Origin: an uncultured Collinsella sp. | GTDB taxonomy: Bacteria; Actinomycetota; Coriobacteriia; Coriobacteriales; Coriobacteriaceae | Direction of reading: 5' to 3' | Length of the DNA: 64,000 bases | Assembly (NCBI GenBank): GCA_900544095.1 | Contig: UQTV01000007.1 | Span: forward strand, 1-64,000 | Shown: piece by piece, positions 56,718-64,000 of the stretch | Layout: the number at the start of each line of letters is the position of its first letter | How positions within the stretch are numbered: position 1 is the stretch's first letter | Position numbers and translations under genes: made by a program | The notes under the pieces: model-generated | Told to the model about the DNA's origin: nothing | Databases searched by the model: none | What the model saw: only the letters and a program-made list of their open reading frames with translations

Positions 56718-57560
56718 TTACTCCTCGGTGCTCTCAGCCGTATCGGCCGCAGCATCCTCGGGCGCCGCTTCGGGCTCCGGTGCGGGGCGCTTCTCGCCAC
56801 CGTAGGTCACCGTCACCATCGCGGAGCGCAGGATGCGGTCCGCGATGCGGTAGCCCTTCTGGTACACGTCGTTGACGGTCTCGTCGTACTGCGATGCGTC
56901 CTCGACACGCCCCACGGCCTGGTGCTCGAGCGGATCGAACGCCTCGCCCTTGGGGTCGATGGGCTCAACGCCCTCGTGCGCAAACACATCGAGCAGCTTG
57001 GCATGCACCGCATCAACGCCATCGACGAACTGCTTAAAGTCGTCGGAAAGCTCCTGGCTACGGGCATGGTCGATTGCACGCTCGATATCGTCAACCACCG
57101 GCAACAGCGCGGTGACAAGCTTCTCGGTCGCGCGCTCGCGCTCGGCGATACGCTCGCTGGCGGTGCGGCGACGGAAGTTCTCCCAGTCGGCCTGCAGACG
57201 GGCGGTACGCTCGGTGGCGTCCTTTGCCTTGTCCTCGGCGGCCTTCTGAGCCTCTGCCGCAGCATCGAGCTCGCTGCGTACGTCGGCAAGCTCCTTTTGG
57301 GCCTGCTCGAACTTGAGCTTAAAGTCGTTGTCGGCGGCTTCCTCACCGGCGCGGATAGCGGCTTCCACCATCTCGTCCTCGGTCATCGTCGCCTCCTTGT
57401 TGGAATCCTCTACCTGGTTCTCGGCAGCCTCGGCGGCCTCGGCCTCGTTGGCCTCGGTATCGTCGACGGCCTCTACGGGAATCTTCACGTCCTTCTCCTC
57501 AGAGTCAACGGGGGCGGCGCCAGCGGCGGCCGCCTCCGTGCGAGCTTTACGGGCGGACAT
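56718..57560 (-). CDS. grpE: Nucleotide exchange factor GrpE
   Basis: Releases ADP from DnaK. At 280 residues it is longer than usual (about 190-220) because of an acidic, Ala/Glu-rich N-terminus of about 80 residues and a Pro/Glu/Ala tail. The core has the long coiled coil (FKLKFEQAQKELADVRSELD), then RLQADWENFRRRTASER and LLPVVDDIERAI. The C-terminal beta part has FDPLEHQAV and VYQKGYRIADRILRSAMVTV. It starts 2 bases after the dnaK stop. Confidence 0.96.
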   Translation of the reverse strand: MSARKARTEAAAAGAAPVDSEEKDVKIPVEAVDDTEANEAEAAEAAENQVEDSNKEATMTEDEMVEAAIRAGEEAADNDFKLKFEQAQKELADVRSELDAAAEAQKAAEDKAKDATERTARLQADWENFRRRTASERIAERERATEKLVTALLPVVDDIERAIDHARSQELSDDFKQFVDGVDAVHAKLLDVFAHEGVEPIDPKGEAFDPLEHQAVGRVEDASQYDETVNDVYQKGYRIADRILRSAMVTVTYGGEKRPAPEPEAAPEDAAADTAESTEE

Positions 57561-57562
57561 GA

Positions 57563-59455
<1,893 letters not shown>

Positions 59456-59564
59456 TAGAAATTCCCTCTCTCTTTTGCGTTCGCGCCGCCTCGACGATCT
59501 GTCGCGCGGCGCTTCGGCTTGTCTTTCAGGATGTAGTGTATCCCCTTATGGGCCGGAATATACA

Positions 59565-59591
59565 AAATCTAAGTCAATTCATATAAGATTT
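59565..59591. promoter_or_regulatory. Heat-shock dyad upstream of dnaK
   Basis: Arms AAATCTAA and TAAGATTT, with outer 11 bases on each side identical to the clpB site at 50541. A TATATT -10-like box (minus strand, about 59557-59562) follows at once, so a bound repressor would cover the promoter. Confidence 0.75.
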
Positions 59592-59719
59592 CTTATTGTT
59601 GAGAGTTTAGGTTCTTAAATGCGCAGGTAGATGCGCTGAATGAGTTCTCGGCAGATCTATTGAGATCTATGTAGAGATGGCTGAGGTTTGCGTCCGGGGG
59701 TGCCTGGGGGCCGTCTTGC

Positions 59720-59889
59720 GGCAAGCGCATCCCGGTTTGAGCGTAGATTCCGGGTCGCAGTTTCCGTCTGAAGGCTCAACCGGAAACCGTATCCCGTTTT
59801 GAGAGCTGATACCGGGTCGCAGTTTCCGCTAGCGGGCCCAACCGGAAACTGCGACCCGGTTTTCGGCCAAATAACGGGATGCCCTTTCC
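59720..59889. repeat. Second array of alternating 14-bp motifs
   Basis: Copies start at 59720 (degenerate), 59752, 59782, 59814, 59844 and 59876. The forms are GGGTCGCAGTTTCC and GGAAACCGTATCCC in alternation, with steps of 32, 30, 32, 30 and 32 bp. The spacers repeat as well (GGGCCCAACC here, GGGCCCGTTCC in the first array). It lies in the 658-base gap between dnaK and the ferredoxin gene, which otherwise holds no gene. Confidence 0.85.
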
Positions 59890-59939
59890 GCAGGCGCGCT
59901 CAATAGGTCAATATTACAAGTCACCTATAGCTAACATTT

Positions 59940-59972
59940 GCGCAGCTCAACGGCCCCACCTGCGCGTTTTTT
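59940..59972 (+). terminator. Terminator-like hairpin without an upstream gene
   Basis: GCGCAG (59940-59945) and CTGCGC (59960-59965) followed by GTTTTTT. No plus-strand gene precedes it, so it might end a small RNA read from the array region, or be chance. Confidence 0.35.
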
Positions 59973-60024
59973 AGTAAACCTTGGCATACTCGGCGAACGG
60001 TATGAAGATGCCGGCCAGAGGGTA

Positions 60025-60052
60025 TTGCAAACGGTCGCTCCCGTGGTATGTT
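60025..60052 (+). promoter_or_regulatory. Promoter of the ferredoxin gene
   Basis: TTGCAA (60025-60030), a 16-base spacer and TATGTT (60047-60052), about 60 bases before the ATG. Confidence 0.5.
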
Positions 60053-60113
60053 TTTGCCCGAATCAAACCGGCGCGCATCGCCTGTAGCGTCGGTCAACAG
60101 AGAGGAAACTACC

Positions 60114-60299
60114 ATGGCTCATCCCGTAATTGATGCCGACGAGTGCATCGCTTGTGGCGTTTGCGTCGACTCCTGCCCCGCTGGCGTTCTGGAGCTCCAG
60201 GACGTCGCTACCGTCGCCGACGAGGACTCCTGCGTCGCCTGTGGCGCTTGCCAGGACGCTTGCCCCGCTGGCGCGATCACCGAGATCGTCGAGGAGTAA
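60114..60299 (+). CDS. 2[4Fe-4S] ferredoxin
   Basis: A 61-residue clostridial-type ferredoxin. It has two CxxCxxCxxxCP motifs, CIACGVCVDSCPAG (about 11-24) and CVACGACQDACPAG (about 41-54), and an acidic surface. It is the likely electron acceptor of NifJ (3059-6598) and could feed hydrogenase or the Fe-S flavoprotein. GAGAGGAAA precedes the ATG at 60114. The gene is monocistronic with its own promoter and terminator, as expected for a highly expressed carrier. Confidence 0.96.
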   Translation: MAHPVIDADECIACGVCVDSCPAGVLELQDVATVADEDSCVACGACQDACPAGAITEIVEE

Positions 60300-60336
60300 C
60301 AACTCCCCCACTTGCACACTCAAAAGTACACCGTGC

Positions 60337-60382
60337 ACAAAAAAGGAGGCTTCCGCATCGCCGCGGAGGCCTCCTTTTTTTG
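60337..60382 (+). terminator. Terminator of the ferredoxin gene
   Basis: ACAAAAAAGGAGGCTTCCGC pairs with GCGGAGGCCTCCTTTTTTTG (one mismatch), with a run of seven T. Confidence 0.95.
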
Positions 60383-60417
60383 TACAGGCAGCTAATTGGG
60401 GACGGGGCTACCTTGGC

Positions 60418-60484
60418 AGTTGCGGTGGAATAGTTCCTGGCTCATTGCTTAGGTGCCGATTGTAGGAACTATTTCACCGCAACT
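60418..60484. terminator. 21-bp palindrome at the 3' end of niaR
   Basis: AGTTGCGGTGGAATAGTTCC (first 20 bases of 60418-60438) pairs with 60464-60484 with one mismatch; it lies 18 bases past the niaR stop. The half AGTTGCGGTGGAA also occurs alone at 34958-34970. GGGGACGGGG stands just outside (60403-60412). Confidence 0.7.
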
Positions 60485-60502
60485 TATATAGACAGTATCG
60501 GG

Positions 60503-61048
60503 TTAGGACAAATCATCCTCGTAGGGCATTAAATCGGCAAGGTAGCCCTTCTCCTTGAGTATGGCCTCGATCTCGTCGAGGGTCTGCTCGTCCTCCGCCG
60601 CGATGCGATGGAAGTGGTAGCCACTCGTCACCGTTAGTAGTGGAAAGCTCTTGCCGCTCTCGATATCGTGCAGGTAGCGCTCAACATCGCGACGATTGCG
60701 GATGTCCAGGTCGGCCGTGATCTTGCCGTACACACGATGGTTGACGATCACGTTGAGCACGGCGCCACCCGCGTCGACGATACTCGTAAGCTCGTCGCCC
60801 GCCTGCTCCACGCCGTGGCGCACCTTAACAAGACGCGTGGGCACGGCGGGGCTACTCGCGGCTTCCTGCAGCACGTAGCCGCGGTTGGTCGCCACGATAT
60901 CGTGCCCATCGGCACGCAACAGGGCAATATCCTGAACCACGACCTGACGGCTCACGCCAACCTCGCGGGCAAGTGCGCTGCCCGAAACGGGCTCCTTGGC
61001 TCCTTCGAGCACGCCCATGATGGCACGGCGACGCTCGCGGGCGTTCAT
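60503..61048 (-). CDS. niaR: Niacin-responsive repressor NiaR
   Basis: A 181-residue repressor of NAD synthesis that senses niacin. It has an N-terminal winged HTH (RRRAIMGVLEGAKEPVSGSA, EVGVSRQVVVQDIALLRADG) and a C-terminal 3H domain with conserved His residues in VKVRHGVEQ, IVNHRVYG and YHFHRI. Its start overlaps the nadC stop (TAATG), so it is made with the operon and probably controls it. Binding sites would lie upstream of nadA, beyond this window. Confidence 0.92.
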   Translation of the reverse strand: MNARERRRAIMGVLEGAKEPVSGSALAREVGVSRQVVVQDIALLRADGHDIVATNRGYVLQEAASSPAVPTRLVKVRHGVEQAGDELTSIVDAGGAVLNVIVNHRVYGKITADLDIRNRRDVERYLHDIESGKSFPLLTVTSGYHFHRIAAEDEQTLDEIEAILKEKGYLADLMPYEDDLS

Positions 61049-61908
61049 TATTTACCGTCCAGCAGACGCAGGTGCTTAAGCGAGAGGTCGAGGATCGGCG
61101 CAGAGTGCGTCAGGGCGCCCGAGCTAATATAGTCGACACCCAGATCGGCCAGGGCGCGAATGTTGCTGGCGTCCACGTTGCCCGAGCACTCGGTCTTGGC
61201 GCGGCCATCGATAAGCTCAATCGCGGCAGCCATGTCGTCGTGGGTCATGTTGTCGAACATGATGATGTCGGCGCCGGCTTCCACGGCCTCGCGCACCATG
61301 TCCAGGTTCTCGCACTCGATCTCGACCGTCGTGGTAAACGATGCATGGGCGCGCGCCATCTCGATCGCACGCATCACGCCGCCGGCGGCATCGATGTGGT
61401 TGTCCTTGAGCATGACGGCCGTCGACAGGTTGTAACGGTGGTTGCTGCCGCCGCCGATCTCGACCGCGGCCTTCTCGAAGACGCGCATGCCCGGCGTGGT
61501 CTTGCGCGTGTCGACAAGCACGGTCTTGGTGCCCTCGAGCGCGGCCGCCATCCGATGCGTGTAAGTAGCGATGCCGCTCATGCGCTGCAGGTAGTTGAGC
61601 GCCACGCGCTCGCCCGAAAGCAATACGCGCGCATCGCCCCGCACCTGACCCACATGGTCGCCGGCGTGCACCTCCTCGCCATCGGCAACGTCGAGCAGCA
61701 CCGAGCTCTGCGAATCCAGCAGCTCAAAGGTACGGGCAAACACATCCAAGCCGGCGATGATGCCGTCGGCCTTGGCGATAAGCTCCACCGTGGCGGGACG
61801 CGCCGTGGGGCACACGCTCGCCGTGCTCACGTCCTCAAACGTAATGTCCTCGCGCAGAGCCTGTAAAATCAGATCATCGACGACGAGCTTCATGGTAATG
61901 GGATTCAT
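61048..61908 (-). CDS. nadC: Nicotinate-nucleotide pyrophosphorylase
   Basis: Converts quinolinate and PRPP to nicotinate mononucleotide, CO2 and PPi. The 286 residues show EDITFEDVST, the HAGDHVGQVRGDARVLLSGER region in part, NYLQRMSGIATYTH, VDTRKTTPGMRVFEKAAVEIGG in pieces, HRYNLSTAVMLKDNH and VDYISSGALTHS. GGAG precedes the ATG at 61906-61908. It starts 3 bases after the nadB stop and overlaps niaR. Confidence 0.96.
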   Translation of the reverse strand: MNPITMKLVVDDLILQALREDITFEDVSTASVCPTARPATVELIAKADGIIAGLDVFARTFELLDSQSSVLLDVADGEEVHAGDHVGQVRGDARVLLSGERVALNYLQRMSGIATYTHRMAAALEGTKTVLVDTRKTTPGMRVFEKAAVEIGGGSNHRYNLSTAVMLKDNHIDAAGGVMRAIEMARAHASFTTTVEIECENLDMVREAVEAGADIIMFDNMTHDDMAAAIELIDGRAKTECSGNVDASNIRALADLGVDYISSGALTHSAPILDLSLKHLRLLDGK

Positions 61909-61911
61909 GGT

Positions 61912-63288
61912 CTACTCCTCTGCGGCCTGCGTGCCGGCGGCACGGGCCAAATCATCGATTGCAAGGGTATCGGAACTCAGGGCGCGATGGCGTCCATCGA
62001 GCGCGGGCTCGCCCGCCTGCTCCACGGCCAGCGACTCGCCGGTGCGCATGTACCACGCGGCGCGACGACCCCAGACCAGCGCCTCGAGCAGACTATTTGA
62101 TGCAAGGCGATTCTTGCCGTGAACGCCGTTGCAAGCCGTCTCGCCCGCAGCGTAGAGCTCGGGCATCGAAGTGCGGCCGTCCTTATCGACCCATACGCCG
62201 CCCATAAAGTAGTGCTGCGTGGGCGTAACGGGGATGGGCTCGTCCAAGATGTCGCGACCGTCCTCAAGGCAGCGCGCGCGAATGTTGGCAAAGTGCCCAG
62301 TCACCACGTCGCGCTCGACGGGGGCAAAGCTCAGCCACTCGTGCTCGGTGCCGTCCTGCTTCATCTGCTCGCGGATGGCGGCAGCGACAACGTCGCGCGG
62401 CTGCAACTCGTCGGTAAAACGCTCGCCGGCGGCATTGAGCAGAATCGCGCCCTCACCGCGGCAGCTCTCGCTGATCAGGAACGTACGGCCTGGCTGCGGC
62501 GAGAACAGGCCCGTGGGATGGATCTGCACGTAGTCCAGGTGCTCCATCTTAATGCCGTGCTCCTGCGCGATGTAGCAGGCGTCGCCCGTGAGCTGCGGGT
62601 AGTTGGTCGAATGGTCGTATACGCCACCGATGCCGCCCGTCGCCCACAGCGTATGGCGGGCATGGATCTTAAACGGCTTACCGACATGCACGCCCTCAGC
62701 GGCATTTGCCAGCTCGTCGGCGGGGCGAGCTGAATCGTCCTCGTCCACGGCAACAGCGACGACACCAGTGCACACCGTGGCCCCATCGCGCTCTGCCGTC
62801 AGGATGTCGGTCATGGCAACGTGTTCGAGAATCTGCACGTTATCCAGCTTGCGGACGGCCTGAAGCAGCTTGGTCGTAATCTCCTTGCCCGTAATGTCGG
62901 CATGGAAGGCAATGCGCGGACGGCTGTGCGCGCCCTCGCGGGTAAAGTCGAGGCCGCCATCGGCCTTGCGCTCAAAATCCACGCCCATCGCTAGCAGGTC
63001 GTTGATGACCGAGCGGCTCGAGCGGATCATGATGTCGACGCTCTCGCGGCGGTTCTCGTAATGGCCGGCGTGCATGGTGTCCTCAAAGAAGGCATCGTAG
63101 TCCGAGCCCTCGGGCAGCACGCAGATGCCGCCCTGCGCGAGCATCGAATCGCACTCGTCGACCGCGCCCTTGGAGAGCATGATCACGCGCGTGCTCGTCG
63201 GCAGGTTGAGCGCCGCGTACAGGCCCGCTACGCCGCAGCCGGCAATGACGACGTCGCACTCCATATCGGGGTATTGCTTGGTTTCCAC
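61912..63288 (-). CDS. nadB: L-aspartate oxidase
   Basis: Oxidises aspartate to iminoaspartate with FAD; in anaerobes fumarate accepts the electrons. The sequence has VVIAGCGVAGLYAALNLP (FAD site), SMLAQGGICVLPEG, GGLDFTREGAHSRPRI, VQIHPTGLF, LISESCRGEGAIL and RLASNSLLEALVWG. At 458 residues it is somewhat shorter than the 540 of E. coli, with a reduced C-terminal domain. I start at the GTG at 63286-63288 because GGGAGAGG is close upstream; an ATG at about 63315 is possible. Confidence 0.93.
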   Translation of the reverse strand: METKQYPDMECDVVIAGCGVAGLYAALNLPTSTRVIMLSKGAVDECDSMLAQGGICVLPEGSDYDAFFEDTMHAGHYENRRESVDIMIRSSRSVINDLLAMGVDFERKADGGLDFTREGAHSRPRIAFHADITGKEITTKLLQAVRKLDNVQILEHVAMTDILTAERDGATVCTGVVAVAVDEDDSARPADELANAAEGVHVGKPFKIHARHTLWATGGIGGVYDHSTNYPQLTGDACYIAQEHGIKMEHLDYVQIHPTGLFSPQPGRTFLISESCRGEGAILLNAAGERFTDELQPRDVVAAAIREQMKQDGTEHEWLSFAPVERDVVTGHFANIRARCLEDGRDILDEPIPVTPTQHYFMGGVWVDKDGRTSMPELYAAGETACNGVHGKNRLASNSLLEALVWGRRAAWYMRTGESLAVEQAGEPALDGRHRALSSDTLAIDDLARAAGTQAAEE

Positions 63289-63343
63289 AGGAATCCTCTC
63301 CCTTGAATGTGACATAAGAAACCGTCCCTCATGCCACATTGTT

Positions 63344-64000
63344 CTAGCGTGCTGCGTACTCGAGCATGCGGTCGAGCGTAAGTTTGGCCTGGTCGGCAGC
63401 CTCGTCCGACACGCCGATCTGCACCTCGCCCTCACCCGTCTCCAGGCAGCGCACGAGCTTTTCGAGCGTGATGAGATCCATGTTGACGCAGGTGGGCTGC
63501 ACCGCGGGGAAGTAGAACTTTTTGCCGGTGCCCTGGCAGCGGCGCTCGAGCTCGTAGAGCACACCGCGGACCGTCACGATAATGAACTCGCTCGCGTCGG
63601 ACTCCTCGGCATACTTGATGATGCCGGCGGTGGAGCCGATGTAGTCGGCCTCAGCCAGGACGTCAGCCTTGCACTCAGGATGCGCCAGCACGAGCGCGTC
63701 GGGGTGGGCCTCCGTCGCGTCAACGATCTGCTCGACGGTGATGATGTGATGGCGCGGGCAGTAGCCGTTGTTGAGGATGACGTGCTTTTGGGGCACCTGC
63801 TCGGCTACGAAGCGGCCCAGGTTCTGGTCGGGAATGAACAAGATGTGCTGCTGCGGCAGCTCGGAGACGATCTTGACGGCGTTTGAGCTGGTAACGCACA
63901 CGTCACTCCAGCTCTTGATCTCGACCGTGGAGTTGACGTAGCAGACCACGGCCAGGTCGTCGCCGTACTCGGCGCGCGCCGCATCGACCGTCTCGCGCTT
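63344..64000 (-). CDS. nadA: Quinolinate synthase NadA, 5' end beyond the window
   Basis: Condenses iminoaspartate with dihydroxyacetone phosphate to quinolinate on a 4Fe-4S cluster. The visible C-terminal 218 residues include VVCYVNSTVEIKSWSDVCVT, IPDQNLGRFVAEQ, NGYCPRHH, AHPECKADV, STAGIIKYAEES and VQPTCVNMDLITLEKLV, with the cluster Cys residues. The reading frame runs on past the right edge with no start in the window, so about 90 or more N-terminal residues are missing. It is the first visible gene of nadA-nadB-nadC-niaR. Confidence 0.95.
   Translation of the reverse strand, partial: KRETVDAARAEYGDDLAVVCYVNSTVEIKSWSDVCVTSSNAVKIVSELPQQHILFIPDQNLGRFVAEQVPQKHVILNNGYCPRHHIITVEQIVDATEAHPDALVLAHPECKADVLAEADYIGSTAGIIKYAEESDASEFIIVTVRGVLYELERRCQGTGKKFYFPAVQPTCVNMDLITLEKLVRCLETGEGEVQIGVSDEAADQAKLTLDRMLEYAAR

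Overview
The window looks like a chromosomal segment of a high-GC, anaerobic gut Coriobacteriia (Actinomycetota), most probably Collinsella or a close relative. The evidence is a one-polypeptide pyruvate:ferredoxin oxidoreductase, a mannose-family PTS, carbamate kinase, an actinobacterial PknB/PstP/FHA cell-wall cluster and a dnaK-grpE-dnaJ-hspR heat-shock operon of actinobacterial type. The genus is inferred from gene content and style, not proven.

Layout. 1-7.0 kb: 5' part of arcC, an AAA/DUF4143 ATPase preceded by 34-bp iterons, and nifJ. 7.0-15.4 kb: an accessory island of lower GC. It lies between two diverged copies of the 3' end of an FHA gene. It holds a radical SAM/SPASM peptide maturase with a frameshift, two small Cys/Asp-patterned precursor peptides, a 35-residue membrane peptide, an ABC exporter, a decayed methyltransferase, a remnant IS110-type transposase and a whole IS110/IS1111-type element. 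15.3-19.0 kb: operon of membrane protein, Ser/Thr kinase and FHA protein. 19.3-23.5 kb: dnaX-ybaB-recR, interrupted by a DUF4160 gene pair. 24.5-34.7 kb: kinase, fhaA-like, fhaB-like, PP2C phosphatase, a SEDS-transpeptidase fusion and PASTA kinase PknB, all on the plus strand with overlapping or close genes. 34.8 kb: tRNA-Arg(CCT). 35.2-38.5 kb: mannose-family PTS (EIIAB, EIIC, EIID, DUF956). 38.9-44.2 kb: hypA, a large Fe-S flavoprotein, a divergent TetR regulator with two operators between them, and a polytopic membrane protein. 44.4-52.3 kb: membrane-anchored proteins, a second DUF4143 ATPase behind a 25-bp perfect palindrome, and clpB. 52.6-54.9 kb: an aconitase-family hydratase. 55.2-59.5 kb: dnaK-grpE-dnaJ-hspR. 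60.1 kb: a 2[4Fe-4S] ferredoxin. 60.5-64 kb: the NAD operon nadA-nadB-nadC-niaR.

How it fits together. Central energy metabolism is fermentative and ferredoxin-based (NifJ, ferredoxin, the Fe-S flavoprotein). Cell-wall growth and division are under Ser/Thr phosphorylation, with kinase, phosphatase, phosphopeptide readers and the wall-building enzyme in one locus. Heat shock is probably run by HspR through a 27-bp dyad shared almost identically by clpB and dnaK. De novo NAD synthesis sits with its own niacin-responsive repressor.

The most novel-looking signals are: (i) the RiPP cluster, whose two precursors carry six Cys residues each followed by Asp two to five residues later, a pattern like Cys-Asp thioether ranthipeptides; (ii) two intergenic arrays of a 14-15 bp motif in strictly alternating orientation at a pitch of about 31 bp; (iii) a single-chain SEDS-bPBP fusion; (iv) gene-end palindromes with locus-specific arms, one of which has been split by the IS110-type element.
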